NCBI GenBank assembly: GCA_010094045.1
Contig: ML986585.1
Span: 95,196-159,195 of the forward strand
Source of the DNA: Lojkania enalia
Lineage: Eukaryota; Ascomycota; Dothideomycetes; Pleosporales
Length of the DNA: 64,000 nt
Reading direction: 5' to 3'
Below, one piece after another: positions 23,139 to 34,975 of this stretch. The stretch's first letter is position 1. Every line of letters begins with the position of its first letter. The notes under the pieces are model-generated. The model did not search any database, was not told the DNA's origin, and saw only the letters and a program-made list of their open reading frames with translations. The position numbers were made by a program, and so were the translations under genes.

Positions 23139-24277
23139 TTAGCATCTCGTGTCCGAAACATTCTTGAACACACTCACGCGGCACAATGCACACTTAAATT
23201 GAGTGGGATGTCGCATCTGCAATTGCGCCACCAAGCACTCTTCCCCAAAAGAGTAACCGCAAGCCTGGAAATCACGCATAACATGATTAGTATCATAGCA
23301 AATGCTAGACTCGGAGTCTTTCGGCTCCTTTACCGCACGGCTAATTAGATCGACAAGGGCATTTTTCGTTCCCGACAAGACGTTATCAAGCTCCTCTGGA
23401 ATAGAATTCTCCCTTCCCAAGTCCTCGTACTCGTCTTGGTCTACAATGCTGTATTCATCATTCGCCGAATCGCTTTGATCTTCTAGTAGCAGACTACTGC
23501 GATCGAAGAACTCCACTATTTTCGTGATATATTACTGCCAGAACTCATTCAACTTCTCTTCTTTCTTTTCCAAGAATGCCGGATTTAGTCCTATTATACC
23601 TATTTTACTTATTAGATCATCAGTTCACAAACTAACGTAATCGGAAAGTCCGGCCTCAAGCAAGTTTACAATAGTACGCGTGGTTTCAGAAGTGGGTCCC
23701 AACCCAAATATAGACTGTACACTATGGCAGACGAAACCCTCAATTGCGTCATACATGGCTAGGCACTGTAAATTTACAATCGGGGTGAAAGTGAGACGGA
23801 ACATAGGCAGCCTATCTCGATTCTCTCTAGCTAGTAAAGTTTAGATATTCCTCGTAAATCCGGTGCGTAGATTATCGAGGGGCTCCCTCATTCAGATTGC
23901 AATAGCAACTTTCATTTCCTTGTACAAATTGCCAGCTCTCGCCAGCGCAATATTTCTCGTAGTTTCATGAAATTGCTGCAATATTGAAAGCATTAGTTGG
24001 ACCTCTTCATTATCACTGATGCAATCTTCAATCGGGCAGCCGTATCAAGCGATGCTTTTAGGTCCTGTATAACCTTGTCACGAATATAGACACTGGCCCA
24101 ATCCCAATGCGGGTTATCCCCAGAGCTACAAATTTGTTTGGAACGTAAAGAGATGTTCCCCGCAGGAAATAGTGCTATTACATTCGAACTCATAGCATGA
24201 CAATTCTGAAGGGAGTTTCTTGTCCAGCAAGGTAAGAACAAGGATGACCCACATGAGGCAGGAATTTTCTCGAACAC
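23139..24277 (-). pseudogene. Degenerate gene with C-terminal RING-like finger
   Basis: A long minus-strand coding relic read across stops. It begins around 24277 ('GDNPHWDWASVYIRDK'), continues 'LSILQQFHETTRNIALARAG', 'LPMFRLTFTPIVNLQC', 'TRTIVNLLEAGLSDYVSL', then an acidic linker, and ends with 'ICYDTNHVMRDFQACGYSFG' and 'QFKCALCRV'. The last part has the layout of a RING finger (C-x2-C, CGH, C-x2-C, C-x2-C), but the first Cys is Ser, the His is Tyr (a CAT->TAT change would do this) and another ligand is Gly, so zinc binding is probably lost. In-frame stops lie near 23525, 23625, 23810 and 23870. Probably the remains of a RING E3-type protein whose N-terminal domain I do not recognise. Confidence 0.45.
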
Positions 24278-24598
24278 TTAGATTGGAAAAGGGGGCATAA
24301 GAGACCTATTGTGTGGAGAGACTTGCTCAGAGGAGATTAGGGTTTCCATGGCGGGCATCTTGTTCGTGCGACTCACTACTGGAGAAAATATTGCTGCGAC
24401 GTGCATTACAAGTAATAAACTTCATTGACACATAATGTCTTCTTTAAGTACACAATGCTTTGTAAAAGGCTTCGGGGATGTCACCTAGTCTCTGGAGCAC
24501 AATGCGTTCCATAGCACAATACTCGTATCTACTATCTTCTCGAGTGCATCCAAATCCTAATTCCCTCAGCTGCCAGGTAGACGACTATTACCACTCGC
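24278..24598. other. Spacer, nothing recognised
   Basis: About 320 bp between the RING-like relic and the stop codon of the dioxygenase gene; probably includes the latter's 3' UTR. Confidence 0.5.
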
Positions 24599-25923
24599 CT
24601 ACTCTTCCGTCACCTGTGAAGTACTTGGGACAGCAGTTGGTCCTGGAAAGTTTGTTGGGAACGGAAAACCTGACGGGAAACCGGATGGAAAGCCCGGAAA
24701 GCCCCCGGTGGGAAATGGACCACCCGGGCCCCCTGGAAATCCGGGATTGGGATTAGCATGTCCGCCATCCTGTCCATAATTTGCTGCTGCATTAACGGTC
24801 CGATTGGCTGTGGGGTCGACACCGAATGCAATCCAGCCGAATAGGCCATCCTCTACCTTAGACCCAAGATATGTGTATTGGAGGACAGGATCGCCATTTT
24901 CGGCTTCTTGAGCCATAATAAAGTCACCAGCATTTGTTGTAAGAGGTTGTGTATTCGTCGAATATGGTGAAGTGAGTTCGACCTCAGTTATGAGAGTTTG
25001 ATCGAAGAATAATTGGCCGACATGAGAAACAGTGCCACCCGATATCGTGTTATTTGGGAGAACTGTAGCATTTATATGGGCCATTACTAGAGGGTGTTTA
25101 GCAGGCTATGACAAATATTGATGACGGGAGCCTACCGTGAATATGGGGGGTCCGCCCGATATAGTGTCCCGGGAAGATAGTATCAAATATAACGACGCCA
25201 TCATTATCGCTAGGCTGAATGCCACGAAGCATGGTATTGTTTAACTCGCGTTCATCAGTGACACCTCCCGCGTTGCCACCGGCTATGCCCCCATACACAC
25301 CCTGTCTTGGTTAGCTACTGTTCAGTGGTTTACACGCTACCCTAATTGAATATACCGTGCTATTGCAGTGCCACATTTCCAAGAGCACATCAGGAAGCGG
25401 TTCACATGTCTTGAAATCAATCATTTGTACTTCGTAGGTCAATGGCACACCCGGCTCTTTCTCAACAACGTTCTGACGAACTAATTCTCCGGTAACATCT
25501 ACAGCCGTTAGTAAGACTCATGCGGGAGGAAAGATGTCTTTGCTTACAATAAGGACCTTCAGTGACTTCGGGGGATAGAATACAAGAGGCATTTCCTGCA
25601 AAAAGTATATCCGCAGGAGTCTCAGAAGTATAACCCTGAGTCGAGTGATGAGATGTATTGAGCACTTCTCCAATGTCGCGAACTTCCACGGCTCTCTTCG
25701 CACGGAGCTTTTCGACCATTGCATGGCGGCGAGCAATAGAACGTCGGGTAGCTCCCAATTTCTCGAGCTTCTCTGCACAATGCTCTAGTGAACGTCGTTC
25801 AATTCCGGCCATGTATTGAGCCCGCTGAGCCACCTCGGATTGGACATTGTGGCCAGGATGGGCGAGGCAACCCAATGAAAAAATTGCAGCTGAAAAGACT
25901 AGAGATTTGCTGAAGGCGACCAT
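24599..25923 (-). CDS. Secreted intradiol ring-cleavage dioxygenase-like protein
   Basis: Intact four-exon gene, 390 aa: exons 25923-25548, 25498-25356, 25301-25136 and 25086-24599, with introns of 49, 54 and 49 nt. It belongs to the fungal extracellular branch of intradiol dioxygenases, non-haem Fe(III) enzymes that open catechol-type rings. A signal peptide (residues 1-21, 'SLVFSAAIFSLGCLA') is followed by a charged propeptide-like helix. The metal site is complete: Tyr in 'VTEGPYY' (created by the intron 1 junction), Tyr in 'NSTGVYGG' (intron 2 junction), and two His in 'FPGHYIGRTPHIH'. The C-terminal 55 residues are a Gly/Pro/Phe low-complexity tail ('PGGPGGPFPTGGFPGFP') with repeated GFPSGFP units. 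A role in outside-cell lignin/tannin aromatic breakdown fits the family; the substrate is unknown. Confidence 0.93.
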
Positions 25924-27755
25924 AGCTAGCTAAGTCGTAACAATGACAAGATTTTGCGGGACTTTGAAACGTTTGAAACGAGTGGTTCATACTGCTCCGT
26001 CATGATGCTTTTAAAGAGTCAAGTGCAAGATATTGTTGCGCAGGGAATTTGGTATTGCCAGGTGACAATAGAGCTAGCCACGTAAGAAGTTGTTTAAGGT
26101 ATATTAGAACTCGTGCGATGCTTCTTATTTCGTTGCTATGGGAGCTAGCCAAGAAGAAGTGGAGAGAGGACGTAAAGGATGAATCGGCGAGAATGAAATT
26201 GCGCCTTTCTAAAATGGCGAAACTACGCTTGATTGGCAACGGCAAGATCTGTGCGTCGGGGGCCTTTGCAAGGTTGATATTTTGAATCCCCAGAGGGACT
26301 CGAAATCTTGCAATCAATCAGATAGGAGGGAATCGTCATCAGTCGGAGATTTCCTCAAAACGAGGCTGGTTGCCGCCGCGAAACGCACGGGGAGACCGGG
26401 TAAAATACACGAGGGTTCACATAGTAGCCTGCTATTGGTCCACTAGTAAGAGCGTCGTAAGCCATATAAATATTCCTTGAATATGGTCTCGATATTATCC
26501 GATCTATACCAGCGAAAAGATAACCTTGCGATACCATGATGCTATGTGGGGCAGGCGTTTGCGTGGATGACCGTCTAGAAAAGATTGGTTGGCAATTGGT
26601 TCGGAAAGCCGTAAAAACCTCCTGTCGTCTTAGCGAGGCGCATGATCAAAGTATGGAGACTGACGAGCGCGACCTGGATCCAAAAAGGTCCCCAAGTGTT
26701 GTGATGGATTTTCTACCGGAGCGATAGCAGCACCAAAGGTGTGCTTCATCTCAAGGCTTCCCCGCTAGTTTCGATGCCCAAACCATAGCAATTCAATATA
26801 GTACATATTCATGAGCCCATGAGGATGACTCTTCCGAGAACCAAGTTTTCGATTCTCTTGCCTATGTTGCATAGTATGCCTACCATGCCAGCGCATCTGT
26901 TGTGGGCTGATGGATAGTTGCAATGAAGGCTTTTTTCTACCCAACGAATTCAAACCTTTTATCGGGAAACTTTGCAAACCATCAATTAGGCCATGCAGGC
27001 ATTCTTCCTAGCGCCCACAAGCCGGAGACTTCACAGGTAGTCGCCTACCCGTAAAAAAGCCGCGTCTCCCGAATATCCATACTTCAATGCTCATAGCACG
27101 TGCGAGAACGTTCTCGCTGAGACTATTGCGTCCAGGAGGTGTACATTAGCAAGCCGGCTTGTGTTGCACTTGAATTTTCTATGCGCCATAGGCTCAATTT
27201 TATTTGTAATGTCTTGCTGGAGCAGATCAACCTCTTATCATCTATTGTATTAAGTGGTTGATGTTGAAAAGGAGAGTATCTGCAAGTATATTTAAAATCA
27301 CTTAACCGTACCTTTTAGCAGCATCGCAATCACCGATTCAAGCTGATATTATAGTCTACACTGACAAGAACGCCGCAAACCGTTATCAAAAGCGTATATC
27401 AGAGGAATAGAAACCCCCATGTGAAATCCCAGAAACTGATATTGCTTGGAATTGCATCTTCATTGAACCAGGGTAAAGCATAAATTGAAGAAAATGGACG
27501 CATAACAGGCATGAAACAGGGCTGATCACAAAGGCGCTCCTAGATCTAATTATATGTACGAGTACCTAAAGAATATCTCCCCAAGGAGAAGATCACCTAA
27601 CCCTTGACCATTCGGCTAGGGTTTCTAACTATAACATTAAATCGTAGCGTGTTTACTAAAGATGACTATAACTCACCGTTCCCAGAATCATAAAGATAGA
27701 GTATAGAGGGCGAAACGAAAAATAAAAGTAATAGGCAAGATCAAAAGGGAGATTC
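25924..27755. other. Intergenic, no gene recognised
   Basis: Upstream region of the dioxygenase gene and about 1.5 kb of AT-rich sequence with short open frames of no recognisable content. Confidence 0.5.
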
Positions 27756-27761
27756 ACGTAC

Positions 27762-28392
27762 AGGTGGGGCCGTGTATTGCCACAAGTTAATACCAAAGTC
27801 TCCTCCACAGCTTTGCGTGTTGTTCCCAGGGCATGATAAATTACAAGTTGTAGTTTCGCTGGCTCCTGTTTGCGCTCCTTCAAGACCTTTATTCAAGATT
27901 GCATTGCCGCAGACTGCGGTAGCGTTAGTGATACTGAGACTCCATATTTTGATTAACTTCCTTGCACAAAGATAGAATCTCAAAGCATAAGCGATAGTTG
28001 TAAAGACCCTGAAATAAAGAGGATGTGATAAAGATTCCTTGTCGGTGTTTCAAGAATCCTATTTGTCTCACAGAGATTTTCGTCGAAAAGAAAACACATA
28101 CAACATTCTTTGCCAAAAAGTGGTCCACCATATCTGTACCCAGCAGTTTGGCATTGTCCGACGCACCGTTCGTTGGTCATACTACTCTGACTATTGGTTG
28201 ATTTGAAAGACAGAGTCCGATTACTACTGCCGCCGTCTCTAGTCCTAGTAAGTCTCCTGATTTTGATCTAATTTTGTGTACATACCTGTAACAGCCAAGG
28301 TGATTCCAATTCGGAATGATGGGAAAAGTATACGCCATAATTCCCGGGAGCGAAGCCGCACCGGCGAGAAAATGCCCGATTGACTTCTTCAT
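27762..28392 (-). CDS. Small secreted WSC-domain protein, copy A
   Basis: Exon 1 28392-28286, a 41-nt intron, exon 2 28244-28102 (143 nt), a 188-nt intron, and exon 3 27913-27762, followed by a donor (gtacgt) and an unresolved terminal exon. Exons 1-3 code for 134 residues: a signal peptide and then one WSC domain, an eight-Cys module found in yeast stress sensors and fungal wall or secreted carbohydrate-binding proteins. Diagnostic parts: 'NHLGCYR', 'ERCVGQCQTAGYRYGGPLFG', 'KECFCGN' (the last only after splicing) and 'CNLSCPGN...SCGGDFGINLW'. Exons 1-3 encode no TM segment, so the protein is probably secreted. It is the divergent paralogue of the gene at 28732, with the same intron phases; its second intron is 134 nt longer. 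Confidence 0.82.
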
Positions 28393-28731
28393 GGCTGGAT
28401 TGATGAGGGAGAATATATGAGCGGATAAAGAAAAGAAAGTAGGCCATATTCTATTTTCAATTTACTTAACGATCGGGAGATTGCATTCCAATCACAAGAA
28501 TGTAGTCAATGTCACATTCTCCAGACCCCTAGAATGTTTTCAACTCGTATGTGCAGTTAACACATTCCGATCTCGATGCATTCCTATCTCCTCAAAGGTT
28601 ATAATTGTCCTTCAATACATATATTCCCCTTCTTTTTCACATATTCTTCCCGACGCTCTGTTCGTGCCTCTTTCTCTCAAGCTTTCTTCGTCAGCTTTCT
28701 TCATCGACTTTCTCTGTCGTCGCCTTTGACA
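28393..28731. promoter_or_regulatory. Shared divergent promoter of the two WSC genes
   Basis: 339 bp separate the two start codons. The half next to copy B is rich in C/T (28600-28720), typical of fungal 5' UTRs. A bidirectional promoter is inferred from the head-to-head arrangement; no operator was identified. Confidence 0.6.
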
Positions 28732-29343
28732 ATGAAGATCGTCCTGAACCACTTGTTAGCGAGCTCATTGTTAGTCCCGGCACTAGTCGCGGAAGTAGTG
28801 CCCGAATCATGGCAGGTTGAAGAGGGCTGGAAGTATCTTGGCTGTCACGCGTATGTATGCGTATATGTGACCACTGGGGCAGGGCTGATGAGACGAAGTG
28901 ATGCCGGCAATCTTATGCGCACTTTGAGCTACAAGGCCAGAAATGATGATAAAGGCATGAACAATTTAGCATGTATGACTCAATGTCAGGACCTCCACTT
29001 TAGGTATGCGGGTCCGATATTTGGCAAAGAGTGTTGTATGTTCTATATCTCTACTACTGCAGATGTTGTTCTAATTAATACTTGTTTAGTTTGTGGAGAT
29101 CATATTTTGAACGATGGGGCCGCAGGGCCGCAAATCGGTTCGGATGCTGATGAACATTGTAATATGACTTGTCCCGGCGCCATAATAGCGGGTGAAATTT
29201 GTGGGGGAAATACCGGTATTACTTTGTGGGAGTACTCTCAACCACCTGTATGTTTGTTTCCTCTTGGCTTTGTGCGTGCTCAAGCTTTCTACTCCATTCC
29301 CGCTATCACTTGCTATCGACTTACACCTTCCTACCCTCGCTGA
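28732..29343 (+). CDS. Small secreted WSC-domain protein, copy B
   Basis: Exon 1 28732-28850, a 42-nt intron (28851-28892), exon 2 28893-29035 (143 nt, exactly as in copy A), a 54-nt intron (29036-29089), and exon 3 29090-29247 followed by donor gtatgt. The terminal exon is unresolved, and 29343 is where the unspliced frame stops. 140 codons to the last donor. The start at 28732 gives a clean signal peptide ('LASSLLVPALVA'); an earlier in-frame Met at 28576 would spoil it. WSC landmarks: 'KYLGCHA', 'LACMTQCQDLHFRYAGPIFG', 'KECFCGDHI' (spliced), 'CNMTCPG' and 'EICGGNTGITLWEY'. It shares intron positions and phases with copy A on the other strand, so the pair arose by inverted duplication. Confidence 0.83.
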   Translation: MKIVLNHLLASSLLVPALVAEVVPESWQVEEGWKYLGCHAYVCVYVTTGAGLMRRSDAGNLMRTLSYKARNDDKGMNNLACMTQCQDLHFRYAGPIFGKECCMFYISTTADVVLINTCLVCGDHILNDGAAGPQIGSDADEHCNMTCPGAIIAGEICGGNTGITLWEYSQPPVCLFPLGFVRAQAFYSIPAITCYRLTPSYPR

Positions 29344-32299
29344 TACATTTTCATTGGCTAATGGTAAGCTTCTTACCCTTTCATTTCATTATCTATCCTG
29401 ATATTTGAGTGATATTTTCATTATACATGCTTATCATAGATTGGTCATTATTGAGAGGATAACGGGAAACGAAACTGAGTTTTCGAAAAAATAGCTCCTA
29501 CTGGTCTTTCAAATTAAAGAGAAGAAGTTAGAGATTAGGAAACGAGTACCTTTCGTTTCAATGGTAAAGAGATCATTTATGAAACCACAGAAGACTATTC
29601 CATCCAATCACGCGGCTTGTAATATAAATGGAATAGAATTTTACATAGCCCTCGCAACTGGCACATTCCAACGTGGCATACAGCGTTTGCCTCTATCTAT
29701 TTTCTCGCCGACTTGTCTTTCTCATTGCTTTAACCATGTCGATTGCCATCTTTTAATAAGATCCGGCCACGAAGGCTATTAGCGGCCCCTCATTGGCCAT
29801 CGCTATATCTATACGGCTCTATGTCCTCACAGTTCCTGAGCAAAATGAGTTCTCGGAGGGTTTGCACTTTGATGGCTGTCGCATGTACAAACTGAATTTA
29901 TAGGAGGTAAAGAACTCATTTAGAGTAGTAGATATCCTCAATGGAGATCAGTATCTATCAAGTTGGGAAATATTGCCTCTACGGAGCCAAACATATATAT
30001 CGGGTGTATGAAAAGGTGTCAATATTACAATTTCTTGTCAAAGCAACATCTGACAGGACTGATTGCTGTATATTTCGTCTAAATTTAAGAGCCAGGCCAA
30101 ACACAATCAGTTCAGGATACAATTGTGGATTTTCTAGTTACACAGGGTATTCAAGCTAGACGGGTTATCATGGTGCGGTAAGCTATGTGAGGGAAGTTGA
30201 CACGAGTCTTGCAGACACTAGTCCGTGTACGGCGAGTTGGGTATCATCCGATGGTTTGCGCATACCTAAGCTTTGTGCTCCGCGATTTGAAGGCCGCTTG
30301 GAAAAAGTTTTGGTGGGTCTGGTAATGTGTAAGAAATGGTAGCGTTGAACATTGTGAAGTAAATCTCCTACAGAATTGTACAAGCATATGGTGAACTATA
30401 AAGTGGCTATTGGAATCTGTAGCTATTTGGAACTTTAACAGACCCATATTTTTGATGTGCAGCTACTATGGTACAATTCGAGAGATAATGCAAGTGAATT
30501 TGAGGCACACTGAAGAGGCCATATGAAGTACATGACCAAGAATGTGTATAAATTCGGATAGCTTGAAGAGCATACAAGTTGCGCTCGTGCGGTATGTATC
30601 TATGGTAGAGGCACCATGAAGTCTCCTAGTCTATGGACAAAATAATGCGCCACATGCCGACCCACTGCAGGTTTCTTCCAGAACCACTCTTTTCTATCAT
30701 GCCGTAAATGGAATGAAATGCTACGACCATTAAAATTTGTCTAACGATTATCATTTAGGGTTAAAGAACTAGGAATGCTCAACACAACCACGCATCACTC
30801 TTTCTAGATTTTGGAGCGGTAGGAGCAAAAGTACGACACGATGTGGAACGCGTCCAAGAGCGCGATAAGCTTAAGGTTTTGAGTTTTTCCTAATACTATG
30901 TTCTTCGTATCATTCCTGGCTCATAGTTCTATGATAAGATGAGGATCAAGGAATTCTTATAGCCTATCTTTCGGGGATTGACTAATATACTACAAAGCTC
31001 TAGGAAGGTTTTATAAGTCCATGAGGAAATTTCTTCATCTAAGACTTTTCATTTTGTCGTTCTTAGAATATGGAACATAATCCCGGAAACAACGGCAGAA
31101 TCATGGATGCTAGAAATATATACAGGAACCACAGGTCTCCCAAGAGATATCCACCATACCAGACATGCAGGTCGAGCTATTGTCGTGGAGATACTAGTGC
31201 GATCATCGTGGAATTCCACTGACCCAAAAGAAACTTATCTTCCAGGTCCCGCTCTACGGATATTTATGATGGAATGAGGCACTTTCCATGCCATTTCGAG
31301 TATAGAGAATGAAGATCTTCATCCAAAGTTAGATACTAGTAGTATAATGCAGGGAGTCATCTGAATAGTCACTTCGGCTTTTGGCACAACAAAGAGTAAG
31401 CATACGTTCGAATAGCTTCCTATTCATTTCCAGCATCTAACGCAACCGTGTATTCAATATTCATCTTCGTCCCTGTAAGGTATCCGGACAGATGAGAAAG
31501 AGAGCTTCGTTGATTGATATCTATAGAGGATCGAAGCTCTTGACACTGTTTATCCTGGTGTCATTGATATCAAGGCTAGTACCAAATAGAAATGGTACCT
31601 TATCCAACCTTAGAGTCTCCATTTAGTTCGATGTTATATTCTTGCGCTTCGTGAATATCAGGTAAGGAGCATCCAACTACTTTTGGAACCGCCCAATACT
31701 TAGACGCAAATTGATTAATAATATCGGGAGGTTTCAATGCGAGCTGCGAGATCCCTGTGGATTTCTTTATCATAATTCATTTATCAAGATAGCTTTCTGC
31801 AGCATGTGTGCGAATGTAACTCTTCCAATTTCCTCTTTTGGAAATCAATCGAAGCTTAGTAGCAACTTGTCTAAGATAGTATGTAGTAATCAACTGAGCA
31901 GGGATCAAAGAGATGTGAAGATCTAGATTGATTGTTTGAAGAGAGTATACGAACTCTTATATACTGAGATTTCAATGAAGCTATGCAACATAGGGAGAAC
32001 ACGCGATAACTTGATATTCAAACCCACATTTGGCATTTCTCATTCGGAAGTTACGAATTATGAGCGGTTGTATAATAGCACCATTGCACGGCAGAATGAC
32101 CAAAGATACAGTGTTTAGAGGTAAACGACTCAGAACGACCGGATCATGTGCATATATGCTCATGCGCAATGCACCGCCACGCTATCACGCAACACCGGGG
32201 GCTGCCCCCACGAATTTACAGGATCGTCAAGCTACGTTGTGCACTGAGGCTTGTACGCATACGTGAAAGTTTCTCGCCGCACCACCAACTCCATCTTTG
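29344..32299. other. Gene desert, about 3 kb
   Basis: AT-rich sequence with only short open frames. No recognisable gene, RNA or repeat on either strand. Confidence 0.55.
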
Positions 32300-32303
32300 C
32301 GCC

Positions 32304-32310
32304 TATAAAA
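32304..32310 (+). promoter_or_regulatory. TATA box of the 447-aa charged protein gene
   Basis: tataaaa, within gcctataaaag, 173 bp upstream of the chosen ATG at 32483. Confidence 0.5.
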
Positions 32311-32482
32311 GTAAAGCCCCTGTTCTCGGAAAACTTCTCCCCCCACCACCGACCGACGTGAGTACACGGCCAACTTTTTTAACAAGTCAATCCCCAGCAT
32401 AAAGGATACTCCACTCTGATTGGTTTTATAATCTATTTCCCTGGATTTCTTTCCGAAACTGGACAAAACCTGTGACCATTCG

Positions 32483-33880
32483 ATGGCAGGAGCCAATATG
32501 ACAACCTCTACTCCTCGGCTTGGTGAGTCGGACCCTCCGAGCTTTCTAACTTGAACTGCGACTAATCAACCTCTAGATATAAACGTAGCAGGGTATCCCA
32601 AGACTGCGCGCAAGGAACCGGTGCCTAAATCTCAAATGACTTCTGAGCCAGATGTTAAATTAGATGCAGGCGACTCATCAGTGCCTTCGGAGGATCAATA
32701 CCATTCGGACAGCCATGTGTCTGAAAACATGGCCGATGAGTCATCCATAAATGTCGATACTGATCAGACGGAGGGATTTTACAACGGGAAAGACAACGAT
32801 GAACATGATCAAGATGGCGCGTCTCATCTAATGGCTGGCATGCCAACTCTCCCTGTTGGTGCCTCCGTTCCCGCTCCCTTTCGCTCTGCTGGACCCTCCG
32901 GTCCTGGTGTCCGTAGTGTACGTGTCGCTAGCCTCTCTAGCCTCCCACCGGCCCCAACTATGCCTGCTCACGCTTATTCTGGTCGTAAACTTAAGATCGG
33001 TCGTATCCCAATTGATGTGCCTTGGGGTGAAGTCACTCTCAAGTCGAAATCTAACATGTCGGAAATGATGACATTTCTAAAACAATCCGGATACTCTAGG
33101 CCCGTCTATGCAACTTGGGATGCAACAAATACCGCGAAGCAAGTCCATGCACAGCAGGTAGTCAATGAAGCTGCATGTATTAGGGCTACTCAAGCTGCTG
33201 CCGCTGCCACCGGACCGGGCATAACCGTAAACACTTCTGGGGTCAAACGGGAATGCACAATGAGCGAAGGCGGTGATGAGGATAAAAAACATATGAAGAA
33301 GCCGAAAATTCCTCGAGTTAAGATGGATCCAACAATTGCAGCGGGAATGCTACTGAAAATGGTCAAGTTCAATGCCAAGAAAGACCTCAAGGAAGAAATT
33401 ATGGAAGTAGCAGGCGAAAATAACGGCAAGGGAAATGGGGTCAAGTCGGCCATGCTAAAAGTTAGCCTCGATGGGCAAGAAGAATCGGATGCTACGGAAG
33501 AAGGGGAGCCTGATGACGAGAATGAAGGCGAGCAGTCAGACTCCGAGGAGCATCTTGATCCTCAAGAGGACAAAATGTGGGACGACTACGAACTCAGCTC
33601 TGCCCGCATTGTCCTTGACTCTGATAAAAAACCGACTATGGATATCGCCACCCAGTTACTTGTGCGGGACGTCCTTCGTCACAAGGGGAAAGCACGCAAG
33701 CTCAAGCAAGCTTGTATCACTAAAAAGGCCCGTCGTGCAGCTGGCAAAGATGCCCGCAGGGCTTGGAACAAGCTTAGGACGAAGCTGAGAAAGATCATGG
33801 GCGAAGGTGCCTCCAAGGTCGATGCGGAAGCTTTGATGCAGCGAGTCTTAGGCTCCGATGCAGATGGACAAGTTAACTAG
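32483..33880 (+). CDS. Charged, probably nuclear protein of unknown family
   Basis: Two exons: 32483-32522, a 54-nt intron 32523-32576 (donor gtgagt, branch tctaac/actaatc, acceptor ctctag), and 32577-33880; 447 aa. No ATG-initiated exon 2 frame includes the first residues, so the spliced start is preferred. Order along the protein: an acidic, Ser-rich N-terminus; a Pro/Ala/Ser-rich linker; a short folded-looking segment 'RKLKIGRIPIDVPWGEV' with 'MMTFLKQSGYSRPVYATWD'; an NLS-like 'KKHMKKPKIPRVK'; an acidic stretch of about 40 residues; and a strongly basic helical C-terminus ('RHKGKARKLKQACITKKARR' and 'AWNKLRTKLRKI'). Separate acidic and basic blocks suggest chromatin or RNA association (inference). 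No catalytic motif and no family recognised. Apparently intact, with good codon composition. Confidence 0.75.
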
Positions 33881-34975
33881 GCGGAATTCGGGTATCATAG
33901 CTCGAACCCTACAATTTGTCATGGCGCAAACATAATTGTTAATTCTTGCTGGCTAGCTGGATTATACAACTTTATTTAATAGGAGCGTGACGGTAAATCT
34001 CACATACGGTGTCTTAACAAAAGTAACAGGTATCAAATAGGTGACGCAGCCAACTAGGTAGCGTCATAGCCAATAAATATGTTAGCCATGTCAATTCAGC
34101 AATATCTTCCTAATTAAAAGTCTTACAATACGTGAAACCTGATGATAGGCTCCTCTATATGCCAAATCAAGACCTCATCAATACGTTTTTCTACGTTCTT
34201 TTCGAGTAACTAATCTTGGACTAGCAAAGTGGAGGATTCCGGCCCAATATTCAATTTCTTTTATACCTGATGTGCATATCAATTAGCAAATATGACAGAG
34301 CCTTGAGAGTCTAACGAAGATTTTACTGAGAAATATATATGGAGGGGCATGAAGTGATAGGATAATGCTATTTTCGCGAACCAAGACAGTTGATAATGGA
34401 GATTTCCGGGCGTCAGACACCATTTGCTTCATGCGTATTGTTATTAAATGCGCTGCATTTGACCTCTGTATATAGTTCGCGGTGCTGAACAAGCAGGACG
34501 CCCAATGTCTGTAAAGGATTTTGTGAAATGTGAAGCAGACTTACCTCTTCTACGTCATACTATGAGGACTCTATGGCTACGTGAAAGAAAATAGCAAATA
34601 TGTGATCATGTAGTTTTGTCGCTAGGCCTTCCTCTCCATGTGTCATCTGCTGTCGCAATCTAAGGCGCAAGCGCCTTTCACCGCCTTTTAGAACTACAGA
34701 AAAAGGATTGCTGGGCTACTGTATGACGTGCCGTGATCATACTACTACTTCTCCTCCCTCGCTTCCGAGAGAATAGGTAGGTAAGTAGCCGAAGCTCAAC
34801 CCCTCAACAGACGTTTCTCCTCTTGCTGCAATCCCAACCAACAGCCTATCAAACCCAACTTTCCCAGCTGTTGCCAGCAGTCAACCCGATTATTTCTCTT
34901 TCCAAAGGGAACTTCAGCCATGTAAGTCGTCAAAGGTTGGATTGATCTCGAGCCCGATCGGCAAACAGCCTCGAG
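33881..34975. other. Intergenic, nothing recognised
   Basis: AT-rich sequence with short non-conserved open frames. Confidence 0.5.

Noticed and set aside
28576..28731. Upstream in-frame Met extending WSC copy B by 52 residues
   Set aside because: It lies in a pyrimidine-rich leader and would bury the signal peptide that begins at 28732.
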